Origin: an uncultured Bacilli bacterium
Lineage (GTDB): Bacteria > Bacillota_I > Bacilli_A > RF39 > UBA660
Assembly (NCBI GenBank): GCA_934095825.1
Contig: CAKOKQ010000007.1
Span: forward strand, 1 to 64,000
Direction: 5' to 3'
Length of the DNA stretch: 64,000 nucleotides
Of the stretch, positions 34,052-43,494 are shown one piece after another. Each line of letters opens with the position of its first letter. Positions within the stretch are counted from its first letter, which is position 1. Both the position numbers and the translations under genes were made by a program. Under the pieces are notes generated by a model. The model ran no database searches and had not been told where the DNA came from. It was given only the letters and a program-made list of their open reading frames with translations.

Positions 34052-34094
34052 ATGGCTAATTTGCAGCCCATTGCAAATTGGCCATTTTTATTCT
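34052..34094 (+). terminator. Strong plus-strand intrinsic terminator
   Basis: ATGGCTAATTTGCA (34052-34065) pairs with TGCAAATTGGCCAT (34072-34085): 14 bp with one U-G pair on the plus strand (C-A mismatch on the minus), then TTTTTATTCT. It would end the short-ORF transcript. Confidence 0.7.
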
Positions 34095-34096
34095 AT

Positions 34097-34132
34097 TTAA
34101 AAAGATTAGCACTTAAAACCATACTAATCTTT
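34097..34132 (-). terminator. typA terminator
   Basis: AAAGATTAG (34124-34132, minus reading) pairs with CTAATCTTT (34101-34109) across a 14-base loop, followed by TTTAAAT. Confidence 0.65.
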
Positions 34133-34139
34133 ATACTTA

Positions 34140-35945
34140 TTATTTTCTATTAACTCTAAATCTTTCATTAGGATCTAAAATCTTCTTACGAAGTCTAATA
34201 ATAGCAGGAGTAACTTCAACATATTCATCTTCTTCGATAAATTCTAAAGCCTCTTCTAAACTAAATGTCTTAGGAGTAACTAAAGCAATGGCATCATCAG
34301 CCGACTTACTTCTGGTATTAGACATTTCTTTATTTTTACAAGGATTAACATTTAAATCATTATCTCTATTATGGATACCTACAATCATACCGATATAAAT
34401 ATCAGCTCCCGGTCCAACAATCATTTGACCCCTATCTTGTAAGTTATATAATGAATAACCTAAAGCCTTACCAGTTTCCATTGAAACTAGAACTCCGTTC
34501 TTACGGCCTCTAATCTCACCAGCATATGGTTTATATTCATCAAATGAACGAACCATAATACCTTCACCCTTCGTATTAGTAATAAAGGCACTTCTATAAC
34601 CAATTAAACCACGAGTTGGGGCACTAAATTCTAAATGCGTATATCCTTCTTCTCCGTTAGACATAACAAGTAAAGTAGCCTTTCTTTCTTGTAAATCCGA
34701 AATAATAGTAGAAGCATAATCACTTGGTGTATTAACAATTACTGTTTCATAAGGTTCACATTTACGCCCATCAATTTCTTCAAATAAAACTTCTGGTTTA
34801 GAAACACATAATTCATAACCTTCACGACGCATTTCCTCAAGTAATACTGATAAATGTAATTCGCCACGACCAGATACTTTAAACCCATCAGTCCCCGGTA
34901 ATTCTTCAACTTCTAAACCAACATTAGTTTCTAATTCTTTTTCTAATCTTTCTTTAATATGACGAGAAGTCAAGAACTTACCACTTTGACCGGCAAATGG
35001 TGATGAGTTAACCATAAAATTCATTGACAAAGTTGGTCTTTCAATAATAATAGGAGGTAGAGGATCAACAACCCCTTGAGGACATAAAGTATCACCAATT
35101 GAAATATCCTTACAACCAGCAACTGTTACAATATCCCCGTAGTAAGCCTCACTTACTTCTTTTTTCTTAATACCTTCGTTTACAAATAATTTAGAAATTC
35201 TAAAAGACTCAACCGCACCAGTATTACGACATAAAGTAACCATTTCACCAGTTTTAACAACACCTTTAGTAACACGACCAATACCCAAACGACCAATAAA
35301 GGAATCATAATCTAATTGGGAAACTTGAAGTTGTAAAGTATCATCAACACTGCCTTCATAAGGTTTAACTTGTTTTAAAACTGTATCAAGTAATGGTGAA
35401 ATATCATTACCTAAATTATTTAAATCAAGTGTCGCTTTACCATCTCTTGCAACCCCATAAACTATTGGAAAATCTAATTGTTCATCAGTTGCATTTAATT
35501 CCATAAATAAATCAAAAGTCATATTAACTACTTCTTCAGGTCTGGCATCTTTTTTATCAATCTTATTTATGAAAAGAATAGGTCTTAAATTCTGTTCCAA
35601 AGCCTTCTTAAGAACAAATCTCGTTTGAGGCATTGGTCCTTCCTTCGCATCAACAATTAGAATAACTGTATCAACAGTACGCATAATTCTTTCAACTTCA
35701 CTAGAAAAATCTGCATGTCCCGGAGTATCTACAATATTAATCTTATAATCCTTATATCTAATCGCACAGTTCTTAGAATAAATAGTAATACCTCTTTCTC
35801 TTTCTAAGTCATTACTATCCATTACTTGTTCATGAACAACTTCATTTTCTCTAAAAACACCATTTTGTTGTAATAAAGCATCTACTAAAGTACTTTTACC
35901 AGCATCTACATGTGCTACAACTGCAATATTTATAATTTTATCCAT
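34140..35945 (-). CDS. typA: Translational GTPase TypA/BipA
   Basis: The 601-residue protein is an EF-G-like GTPase that binds ribosomes and supports growth under stress and 50S assembly. The G1 motif AHVDAGKST (10-18), the switch region ERERGITIYSKN, DTPGHADF and NKIDKKDARP are present. The C-terminal BipA-specific end (RKKILDPNERFRVNRK) follows. Length and motifs are standard. It is monocistronic. Confidence 0.97.
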   Translation of the reverse strand: MDKIINIAVVAHVDAGKSTLVDALLQQNGVFRENEVVHEQVMDSNDLERERGITIYSKNCAIRYKDYKINIVDTPGHADFSSEVERIMRTVDTVILIVDAKEGPMPQTRFVLKKALEQNLRPILFINKIDKKDARPEEVVNMTFDLFMELNATDEQLDFPIVYGVARDGKATLDLNNLGNDISPLLDTVLKQVKPYEGSVDDTLQLQVSQLDYDSFIGRLGIGRVTKGVVKTGEMVTLCRNTGAVESFRISKLFVNEGIKKKEVSEAYYGDIVTVAGCKDISIGDTLCPQGVVDPLPPIIIERPTLSMNFMVNSSPFAGQSGKFLTSRHIKERLEKELETNVGLEVEELPGTDGFKVSGRGELHLSVLLEEMRREGYELCVSKPEVLFEEIDGRKCEPYETVIVNTPSDYASTIISDLQERKATLLVMSNGEEGYTHLEFSAPTRGLIGYRSAFITNTKGEGIMVRSFDEYKPYAGEIRGRKNGVLVSMETGKALGYSLYNLQDRGQMIVGPGADIYIGMIVGIHNRDNDLNVNPCKNKEMSNTRSKSADDAIALVTPKTFSLEEALEFIEEDEYVEVTPAIIRLRKKILDPNERFRVNRK

Positions 35946-36204
35946 AAATAAAACCCACTTCCATTTAATACTTTTAAGATATTACTACATTTTTTTCTAA
36001 ATTACAAGTAGTAAATAACCATTTTTCTATTTCCTTAAGTTCAACTATAATTATACATTTTAATCCCTTAACTTCAGATTATTATTTTCATCGCCAAAAA
36101 CAAAATCTTGTTTAGTTTCTTTATCTTGTTTAGTTTCTTCACATTAATATTTCTAACCGCTATCATTCCATGATACAATTATCCTAGAAAGGAGTATTAT
36201 TCAG

Positions 36205-36957
36205 ATGAAAGATAAGAAAAACATTCTAATTATTATTTTAAGTATTCTTTTAGTAATAACTGTTGGTTATATTGTTTATAGCGAACTAAATAACAAAAAT
36301 ATCGATAATTGTAACAAAACCGAAAACAACAATATTGAAAATAACAATTCCCACAAAAATAATGAAAATAATCAAAATCAAACCTCTGAGCAATCAGAAT
36401 ATAACATTATAGGCGAGGCTTATAACGGTATTAAAGTTATAAAAAATACTAATGAGGATGTTAATCCTAAAAATGGTGATCCCATAGAACTTGTTGAAAA
36501 AGTTATATTACCTAAAATATTAAAAGATACTGATACTACCAAATCTATTAATAAAAAGATTTTAGATGATAATAAATGGGCCATCTCCATCGTTGAAAAA
36601 GGTTTACAAAACGAAGATAATCCCTATACTTTATATGATGTTACTACTAATTATGACTACACACTCAATAATAATATTCTCTACATCTTAGTAACAACTA
36701 AGAATTGGTATTATCATAGTGAAAGCTTCAACGATTATTATAGTTATTATTATGATATGAAAAACGATAAAGAATTAACAACTAACGAAGTAGCCTCTCT
36801 TCTTAACATTAAACTAAAAGATATTAAAAATGCTAAAAAAATTACTAATATTATGTATATTAATAATTATAAACAAGCAAAAATCTATTATAAAGAATTA
36901 GAAGATAATTGTAGTAATGAAGAATGTAAAAATGAAACTACTATTGATTTAAAATAA
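36205..36957 (+). CDS. Membrane-anchored hypothetical protein
   Basis: I do not recognise a confident family. One membrane segment (about 6-26, ILIIILSILLVITVGYIVY) precedes a strongly Asn-rich linker (about 30-68) and an extracellular domain of about 180 residues. The outer part (LPKILKDTDTTKSINKKIL, then YYSYYYDMKNDKELTTNEV) is reminiscent of DUF3298/DUF4163-type extracytoplasmic domains, here possibly shortened. It is plus-strand with an AAAGGAG site. It shares a bidirectional terminator with the convergent YitT gene. Confidence 0.6.
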   Translation: MKDKKNILIIILSILLVITVGYIVYSELNNKNIDNCNKTENNNIENNNSHKNNENNQNQTSEQSEYNIIGEAYNGIKVIKNTNEDVNPKNGDPIELVEKVILPKILKDTDTTKSINKKILDDNKWAISIVEKGLQNEDNPYTLYDVTTNYDYTLNNNILYILVTTKNWYYHSESFNDYYSYYYDMKNDKELTTNEVASLLNIKLKDIKNAKKITNIMYINNYKQAKIYYKELEDNCSNEECKNETTIDLK

Positions 36958-36970
36958 ATTTTCAATAAAA

Positions 36971-36999
36971 AAGTCCACTAATCCCTTAGTGAATTTTTT
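36971..36999. terminator. Bidirectional terminator
   Basis: CACTAA (36976-36981), loop TCCC, TTAGTG (36986-36991), flanked by A-rich and T7 runs. Serves the convergent genes on both sides. Confidence 0.65.
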
Positions 37000-37868
37000 T
37001 AATTAACCTCTAAATTAAAATTACTTTTTTTCTTATTCTTTCGTTCTTCCTTATTAACATAGACCGTTTCATAAGAATCACATACGGTAATAAAGGCTTT
37101 GTTATCAATAAGTAATATTACTTCTTTAATTTCTAAATAAAACTTACTTTTAATAGATACTACTAATATATCATTACTTCTATTACTATATCCGCCCCTA
37201 CCTTTTAAGATCGTAATTCCATAATTATAAGTTTCACTTAAAAACTTTCTTATTTCTTTATTTTTGTGAGAATTTATATAAAGTATTTTATCTTCTTTAA
37301 TCCCTAACATAAACTGATTAGAATATATACTTTGAAAAATTAATATTACAAAGGCATATATTAAATGTTCTACGCCAAATACTAACCCCGTTAAAACAAC
37401 AACAATTCCATCTACCATAATAATTGCTTTATCCATTGAAATTTTTAAGTATTTACCTAAAATTGATTCAATTATATCAGTGCCTCCAGTTGTATACCCT
37501 GTTTTAAAAACCATTCCTAGACCAACACCATTAATAATTCCCCCAATAATAGCCTTTATTAATAAATCAACACTACTTAAATCAATTAAACCAGTTATAT
37601 AACTAGTTAACTTTAGCATAATAGGATAAATAAGTGCTCCTAAAATAGTTTTATAAGTATCACCTTTACCTAAAAATATAAAAGATAAGATAATTAAGAA
37701 AATATTAACTACTCCGACAAATAAAGAAGTATCAATCTTAATAAAATTATTAATTACTATAGAAAGACCACCAATTCCGGTAGAGGCTAGGTTATCTGGT
37801 ACACAGAATAAGTTAAAAGAAAATGCTACTATAGTTATTCCTAATATAAATTTTATCCATTTTTTCAT
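36999..37868 (-). CDS. YitT family membrane protein, second copy
   Basis: The 289-residue protein has the same plan as the protein at 18020-18904: membrane segments to about residue 205, then DUF2179 (IKEVILLIDNKAFITVCDSYE). The conserved glycine blocks read LASTGIGGLSIVINNF and TGYTTGGTDIIESILG. The C-terminal tail is basic (NKEERKNKKKSN). The two copies are clearly diverged paralogues. It has an AAAGGA site and converges on the preceding plus-strand gene. Confidence 0.88.
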   Translation of the reverse strand: MKKWIKFILGITIVAFSFNLFCVPDNLASTGIGGLSIVINNFIKIDTSLFVGVVNIFLIILSFIFLGKGDTYKTILGALIYPIMLKLTSYITGLIDLSSVDLLIKAIIGGIINGVGLGMVFKTGYTTGGTDIIESILGKYLKISMDKAIIMVDGIVVVLTGLVFGVEHLIYAFVILIFQSIYSNQFMLGIKEDKILYINSHKNKEIRKFLSETYNYGITILKGRGGYSNRSNDILVVSIKSKFYLEIKEVILLIDNKAFITVCDSYETVYVNKEERKNKKKSNFNLEVN

Positions 37869-38024
37869 ATAACCATTCCTTTATTATTTATTACTTAGAT
37901 TGTATCAAATATAGAGTATTTTTTAAAGGATTATATAATTTAGTTAACCTTCCCACCCTCCCACCCTAAATATATTATTTAGATATAATTTATTATATAA
38001 TAGATATACAAGGAGTTTTATAAT

Positions 38025-38267
38025 ATGAAAAGTTTAGAATATTTAATGTATGTTGATGAACAAGAAGAAAAAGAAAAGATTTATAATTCTGAAACGAAAG
38101 AATTCTATAAAAATGGCGAGATAAAAGGCAAACTCAAAAAAACAAAAGAAACCATAAAAAATGCAACCAAAATGGGATTTACATTAGAACAAATTTCTGG
38201 TTTAGTTAATCTTCCTATCAATGAGATATTAGTTATTCAAAACGAGATAAGCAATAATCAAGATTAA
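38025..38267 (+). CDS. Stand-alone Rpn/PD-(D/E)XK nuclease C-terminal tail-like protein
   Basis: The 80-residue protein matches the usual C-terminal region of Rpn-type recombination-promoting nucleases and related transposase-like proteins: KIYNSETKEFYKNGEIKG, then MGFTLEQISGLVNLPINEI. The catalytic PD-(D/E)XK part is missing. It has its own AAGGAG site at good spacing and a strong terminator, so it may be expressed. It could be a decayed Rpn gene or an independently translated tail, as known for RpnS small forms. Confidence 0.6.
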   Translation: MKSLEYLMYVDEQEEKEKIYNSETKEFYKNGEIKGKLKKTKETIKNATKMGFTLEQISGLVNLPINEILVIQNEISNNQD

Positions 38268-38271
38268 TTTT

Positions 38272-38324
38272 AAAACTCTATTACGCAATTTTCTATTTTT
38301 TTAGATTTTGCGTAATAGAGTTTT
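38272..38324. terminator. 17-bp-stem bidirectional terminator
   Basis: AAAACTCTATTACGCAA (38272-38288) and TTGCGTAATAGAGTTTT (38308-38324) are perfect inverted repeats between convergent genes. Confidence 0.75.
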
Positions 38325-39729
38325 ATTCATCTATACTCGCCAAAGTTATTCTGGCATAACCATTGCCTTTTTTAGCACAATAACTAATAGGCGTTTCTTC
38401 ATTACAAGTAGTTGATATTGTTTTCGTACTCTCTTCATTAGACTCTTCACAATTGTAACAGTACATAACTTTGTTAGTTAAAAGCAAATTCCCGATATAA
38501 CCTGAGCCACCGCCGCCAGCATTAAAATCTTCTCCGTAAGCAGAATTTATATTTCCACCATAAAATCCGCCACCGCCACCAGACACACCGTTACTATAGC
38601 CTATTCCTGTTCCGTCGCAACCTTTTCCAAAAGCACAGCCAGATATTTGATTTCCGCCAAGTCCACTATTATTTTCTCCTTGCATTCCAGCTATTCCACC
38701 GCCAGAACCGCCGTGTTGAGAATAGTTTCCAGCACCACCACCACCAGATACTATGTAAATACTATTTTTATAATTTTCTAAACTACTGAGCAAGCCTGAT
38801 TTTGTGGCAATATGAGTTGCTCCCCCACCTCCGCCGCCAGTTTCAGATTGATTCGTATTTATTTCAAATTTGTTATTATCCCAAGTTCCAGAACCACCGC
38901 CATTATAACCGCCAGCAGTATCTTGACCTTTAACAGCTGTTGAGCCGGTGCCGCCAACATTTAAGTAAACAACATCATTTTTAGATAAAATAACAAATCC
39001 AGATGCAAAACCACCATATCCCCCCAACTCTAGTAAACGACCATCTATTATCGAACTTCCACCTTGTGCGCCCCATGTTTCTAACTTATAAGTTCCCGAT
39101 ACTGGGGCAATAAAAGTCTGCTCTGCTCCTGTATAATCAAAATTAAATACCATATCACCAGTATAATTAAAATTAATTGGTTTACCCACTACTACTATTT
39201 TAGACTTAAAAGTTTTAATCTCATTATTTAAATCTTCTAAAGTAGTATTATAATCTATCCACAATCTTAAAGAATAATCTTTACTTTGCCCTGATTTCAA
39301 AATACCTGTAGTTAATTTTCTACTTTCAATACTACTAGTATTTACTTTATTTGCATTATCAAAATTACTAAGTAGGTTTATTTCTTTAATATCATTATTT
39401 TCCAACATGACATCAATAAATTTACTGGATAAAGTACTATTATTTAACACTTCTAAATTAACTGAATACTCAGCAGTTATATCACAAGTATTAATAACCG
39501 TAAAAGTATAAGGAGTTAAACTTTTACCCTTATCATTACTTATTGGATAAGCATTATCTAAATTAATACTATTCTCTTGATTACTTATAGATAAGTCAAA
39601 ACACTTAGATTCTGCCATATTAGTAGTATCTTGACTAACCGATATATTCCACATCGAATAAGATACTCCTATACCCAACAATATTATTAATACTAAACTT
39701 ATACTTATAAATATTACACTATTTTTCAT
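38323..39729 (-). CDS. Secreted TasA-like N-terminus fused to a glycine-rich domain
   Basis: A signal or anchor segment (about 5-27) is followed by SYSMWNISVSQDTTNM, typical of TasA/camelysin-type or SipW-dependent surface proteins. A beta domain continues to about residue 190. Residues about 200-465 form a Gly_rich domain of the type seen in ALK/LTK receptors and bacterial surface proteins: FDYTGAEQTFIAPVSGTY, ETWGAQGGSS, runs of GGGGGG, and several Cys near the end. ATG at 39729 is preferred over an earlier GTG; neither site is ideal. A surface structural or adhesion role is inferred. No sortase motif is present. Confidence 0.75.
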   Translation of the reverse strand: MKNSVIFISISLVLIILLGIGVSYSMWNISVSQDTTNMAESKCFDLSISNQENSINLDNAYPISNDKGKSLTPYTFTVINTCDITAEYSVNLEVLNNSTLSSKFIDVMLENNDIKEINLLSNFDNANKVNTSSIESRKLTTGILKSGQSKDYSLRLWIDYNTTLEDLNNEIKTFKSKIVVVGKPINFNYTGDMVFNFDYTGAEQTFIAPVSGTYKLETWGAQGGSSIIDGRLLELGGYGGFASGFVILSKNDVVYLNVGGTGSTAVKGQDTAGGYNGGGSGTWDNNKFEINTNQSETGGGGGGATHIATKSGLLSSLENYKNSIYIVSGGGGAGNYSQHGGSGGGIAGMQGENNSGLGGNQISGCAFGKGCDGTGIGYSNGVSGGGGGFYGGNINSAYGEDFNAGGGGSGYIGNLLLTNKVMYCYNCEESNEESTKTISTTCNEETPISYCAKKGNGYARITLASIDE

Positions 39730-39866
39730 AACTTCCACTATTCCTTATTATGTTTCAGTATAATATTAACAAAATAAAATCAATATTTATGCAATGCTTT
39801 TTGTCTTATAATATGCAATCTATAATTGCCATACTTTATGTAATACAATCTTATTAGGAGTTACTT

Positions 39867-40058
39867 ATGAATGCGTTTAAAATATCACCTAAAGGAGAAA
39901 CTGATAATAAAACTATTCGTTTTCCCTTAGAACTTATTGAAAAAATTGAAAAAGCAATCGTTGGTCAAGATATAACTTTTAGTAGATTTGTTATCTTAGC
40001 CTGTGAATATGCTCTTAATAATATGGAAAAAGAAGACAAAGATAAAACTAGTAAATAA
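39867..40058 (+). CDS. Small ribbon-helix-helix-like protein
   Basis: The 63-residue protein has the Arc/CopG-like pattern KTIRFPLELIEKIEKAI, then FSRFVILACEYALNN. This fits a beta-strand followed by two helices. Such proteins are dimeric DNA-binding regulators, often antitoxins or plasmid regulators. No toxin partner is next to it. It has TAGGAG upstream and a terminator after it, and converges on the metallopeptidase-like lipoprotein gene. Confidence 0.65.
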   Translation: MNAFKISPKGETDNKTIRFPLELIEKIEKAIVGQDITFSRFVILACEYALNNMEKEDKDKTSK

Positions 40059-40067
40059 ATTAAAAAA

Positions 40068-40092
40068 AGTCGTCTTAAAACGGCTCTTTATT
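40068..40092 (+). terminator. Intrinsic terminator
   Basis: AGTCGT (40068-40073), loop CTTAAA, ACGGCT (40080-40085), then CTTTATTTA. On the minus strand the mirrored hairpin is followed by T7, so it may serve both convergent genes. Confidence 0.55.
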
Positions 40093-41765
40093 TATTTTCT
40101 TTTTTTTATTAATAATCTATCTGCTAAAACATCATCTAACATTTTTAGCGAATCATCTTCATTAATATCTGTATAAAGATAATTATTACCAATAATCTCT
40201 TGGATTTTAGGAAATTTCTCTAATAACTTACTTAATTTATTAGTAAATAAATAACTATTATTATCATTTATATTCTCTTCGGAAATACCAGAACTTATAT
40301 TAGTAAATACATCTTTTAGATCTATCTTTTTATATTCTTCATAAATCTTTTCTATATCTTCTTCTTTAGTATAGTAAATAGTACTTAAGGCTTTAAAGAA
40401 ACTATCTTTGATTATTTTATATTGTTTACAAAACTTATCATAACAATAAGTTTCATTATTATTACCTATATCATCTACTAAGAAGGCTCCATCTGCAATC
40501 TGATTAGCAATTAAATAATATAATAAAATATTATCTTCTAAACTTAAATCATTATTATCTATATTATATTTAATTAAATTACTTATAGCAATTTTAAATA
40601 TAGATATATAATGTAAATTACTAAGTGTATCATTTACTTTAAAAATATCATCTTTATCATAATTATCTTTACTACCTAATAACTTAATTATATAATTATT
40701 TCTACAATCTAAAGCATCCATTGTATATATAATACTTAATATTTCTTTCTTTTCTTCAATATTATTAGCGCCCAAATAACTAAATAAAGCCTCTATATCT
40801 TCATCATTAATAGCCTTATAATAATCTTTTATTCCATAGTCATTAAAAAGAGAGCATAATAACAATTTATTTTCTAATTTACGATAATATTCATAAGTAT
40901 AAGCAAACTCCTTGCTTAAAGATTCGTAGCCGCCTTCTATTCCTAAATTATATAAAATACTTTCCGCACTTGCTTCCATTAGAAAACTATGATTATGTCC
41001 ATTGAAGAAATCAAGCTTTAAAACACCGCCGTTATCTAACTTATCGCTACAAGCCCTTTGTCTTACATGGCTAAGTTCATGTTTTACTGTTTCATCAATC
41101 CTAGCCAATATTTTATCCAGATCATAACTACTATTTAAAATATTATTTAAGCATATTTCAATAACATTATTACTATAAGAATAACTAGCATAGGCAATAT
41201 TTTCTTCATCATGGCTTGCAATATTGGGAACAAAAACGACACTTAATTCTGTAAAACTATGGATATCTTCATTAGTTCCAGTACTTAAAACAAATCCTAA
41301 ATAACTATATAAAGCATTATAAATATCATCTTTTATTAAAGCAATATCTTTTTCACTAAAAGAATAACCATATTCATTAGTAGCCTTAATATTATTAAAG
41401 TAATCCTCATCAAAAAATGAAGTATAATCTAATTCTTTTAGTTCATTTGCCAAGTTAAAAGAATTAACTTTTATTTTAGCAATCAACTCATCAATAGTAA
41501 TATTAAAATCTTTTTCACACAGAATATTATCTCTATTAATAAGTTCATCTACTTCTGAATCATTTAATTTAACAACATCAGTAATTCCCAAATCCGTTAA
41601 ATTTTTTATATTTTCTTGTAATAAAACTTCTAAGTCTTCTGTTCTATTATTTGAATCAGCCTTACTAACCATATCAATTTTATTATCTTGTTTACATCCG
41701 CAGGCATTTATGGTAACTGTTAAACATAATAGAAAAGATGCTATTCTTCTATTAATATTTTTCAC
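40092..41765 (-). CDS. Putative lipoprotein gluzincin metallopeptidase, copy A
   Basis: The start is best set at the GTG at 41765, 7 bases after AGGGGG, giving 557 residues. The N-terminus (KNINRRIASFLLCLTVTINACGC) is written here only by its ends: basic KNINRR, hydrophobic core, then ACGC, a lipoprotein-like signal. The zinc motif HELSHVRQ and the downstream helix FLMEASAESILYN supply HExxH plus a later Glu, the gluzincin layout. The rest is helical and Asp/Asn/Ile-rich. It is paralogous to the neighbour 41823-43415: both have KFPKI near the C-terminus and similar helices. The substrate is unknown. Confidence 0.68.
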   Translation of the reverse strand: MKNINRRIASFLLCLTVTINACGCKQDNKIDMVSKADSNNRTEDLEVLLQENIKNLTDLGITDVVKLNDSEVDELINRDNILCEKDFNITIDELIAKIKVNSFNLANELKELDYTSFFDEDYFNNIKATNEYGYSFSEKDIALIKDDIYNALYSYLGFVLSTGTNEDIHSFTELSVVFVPNIASHDEENIAYASYSYSNNVIEICLNNILNSSYDLDKILARIDETVKHELSHVRQRACSDKLDNGGVLKLDFFNGHNHSFLMEASAESILYNLGIEGGYESLSKEFAYTYEYYRKLENKLLLCSLFNDYGIKDYYKAINDEDIEALFSYLGANNIEEKKEILSIIYTMDALDCRNNYIIKLLGSKDNYDKDDIFKVNDTLSNLHYISIFKIAISNLIKYNIDNNDLSLEDNILLYYLIANQIADGAFLVDDIGNNNETYCYDKFCKQYKIIKDSFFKALSTIYYTKEEDIEKIYEEYKKIDLKDVFTNISSGISEENINDNNSYLFTNKLSKLLEKFPKIQEIIGNNYLYTDINEDDSLKMLDDVLADRLLIKKRK

Positions 41766-41822
41766 TTTTTCCCCCTGTAATTGCCTACTATTATACACAA
41801 ACTTTGGAAAAAGTAAAGTTTA

Positions 41823-43415
41823 TTATTTTAAAACGAATCTAAATTCACTATCATTCTTTATTAAGCCATCTTTAACTATCAATAAATTATTATAATTAAA
41901 ATCACTTAAAAAAGTACCACCATTTACTATATTTCTAATTTTAGGAAACTTATTTACTAAATTGGCTATTTTGCTAACATCTTCACCACTTACTTTAGAT
42001 TCTTTAACATAACTACTTATATTGCTTAACCAAATTTCTTTATCTTTATTATCATAATAATCTTTTATATCTTCATAACTAAGATTATATATTGAACTTA
42101 AATAATTAAAATATATCTCTTCAATCAACTTATAATTATCTAAAAATTCTTTATAAAATGTATAACTAACTTCATGAGTAGTATAATCATAATTACCAAA
42201 ACTAGCACTATCTAATATATTTACTAAGATAAAATGATATAATATTAAATTATCATCCAAACTTAATACTTCTTTTTGCCTATTATAAAGTATTAACTGG
42301 AGAACACTATTTTTTAATATATAACTTTCAATAATTCCCCCAGTACTATCTGTTAAAAATTCATTTATATTAATATCATTTAATTTACTAAAATCATCAC
42401 TATTAATTAATCTACTCCAATAACTATTTCTAACTAATCTTCCATCAATTAACCACAACATACTTAATAAATCTTTTATTTCTTTATCACTATAAGCATT
42501 AAAATAGTTACAAAAATTTAAAATATCGCCTTTAAATAAAGTCTCATAATATTTGTCTATAGATTTATCATTATCTAAAAAACTTAATAAAAGCAACTTA
42601 CTTTCATACTTTCTTTCTTCTAAGTTATTATAACTATAATTAAAGTTCTTATTAATTGGTTGATAATTATTTTTTAAAATATTATAGTTATAAGAAGTTG
42701 CAACCGCCTCATTTAAGAAAGATATTCCCCCTTCTCCTTTTAATTTATAATGACATTTGTTATCTTCGCAAGGTACTACAAACATATGATTAAATTCATG
42801 ATTAATTGTATCAAATAAATTCATATATAAATCATCCAAGTTATTAGCATTCTTTAATATATTATTTAAAGATATAACTATCAAATTATCTTTTTCAAAA
42901 TATTCTCCCAGTTGCTCTTGGTCTTCAAAATCACCCATTAATATTTTTAAAGATAATAACTTATGAACATCATCTTTCCTTCTCTTATCTAAAAGTACTC
43001 TATTAATAATATCTAATATAGTATTTTCTATATATTTTCTTATTTCATCATCAGCTATATCACTAATTAATAAATAATTTTCTTTATCTTGAATATATAT
43101 TTTACTATTTAAATTTATAATGTTATATAAATCTATTTTATTGCCCGTAAAGTTATAATCACAAGAAACATTACTAATTTTACCTATTTTTATTAAGTCT
43201 TGTAATTCTTTATCGCTTAATAAAGTCTTAGCATTTAAAGGCATGGTAATATCATTTACTTGATTTATAAAATCAATGTCACTCTTAGTATCATCTATAG
43301 CCTCTGCTTTAGCCTTAATTAAATGATTTTCTCTTCCATTTATAAAAGAAACTATAGTTATAGAAAGGCAAAGTCCTAATATCGCTCCCATCTTGCCTAA
43401 GCTTTTAATTGTCAT
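41823..43415 (-). CDS. Putative exported gluzincin metallopeptidase, copy B
   Basis: The 530-residue protein starts MTIKSLGKMGAILGLCLS with an N-terminal hydrophobic signal (about 8-26). The motif INHEFNHMFVVP gives HExxH and FLNEAVATSYNY gives the downstream Glu, matching copy A. The C-terminal regions of both copies share KFPKI and a LLIxKDGL-type helix. A clear lipobox is missing. It precedes copy A in the transcript with about 57 bases between, so they probably form one unit. I infer a secreted peptidase or a peptidase-fold binding protein. Confidence 0.65.
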   Translation of the reverse strand: MTIKSLGKMGAILGLCLSITIVSFINGRENHLIKAKAEAIDDTKSDIDFINQVNDITMPLNAKTLLSDKELQDLIKIGKISNVSCDYNFTGNKIDLYNIINLNSKIYIQDKENYLLISDIADDEIRKYIENTILDIINRVLLDKRRKDDVHKLLSLKILMGDFEDQEQLGEYFEKDNLIVISLNNILKNANNLDDLYMNLFDTINHEFNHMFVVPCEDNKCHYKLKGEGGISFLNEAVATSYNYNILKNNYQPINKNFNYSYNNLEERKYESKLLLLSFLDNDKSIDKYYETLFKGDILNFCNYFNAYSDKEIKDLLSMLWLIDGRLVRNSYWSRLINSDDFSKLNDININEFLTDSTGGIIESYILKNSVLQLILYNRQKEVLSLDDNLILYHFILVNILDSASFGNYDYTTHEVSYTFYKEFLDNYKLIEEIYFNYLSSIYNLSYEDIKDYYDNKDKEIWLSNISSYVKESKVSGEDVSKIANLVNKFPKIRNIVNGGTFLSDFNYNNLLIVKDGLIKNDSEFRFVLK

Positions 43416-43494
43416 ATAAATATTATCTCTCTTTTCTTTGCTTTTATTTACTACTTAACCTTTATTTTATTTTTTTTGCTTTAATTATAAAATT

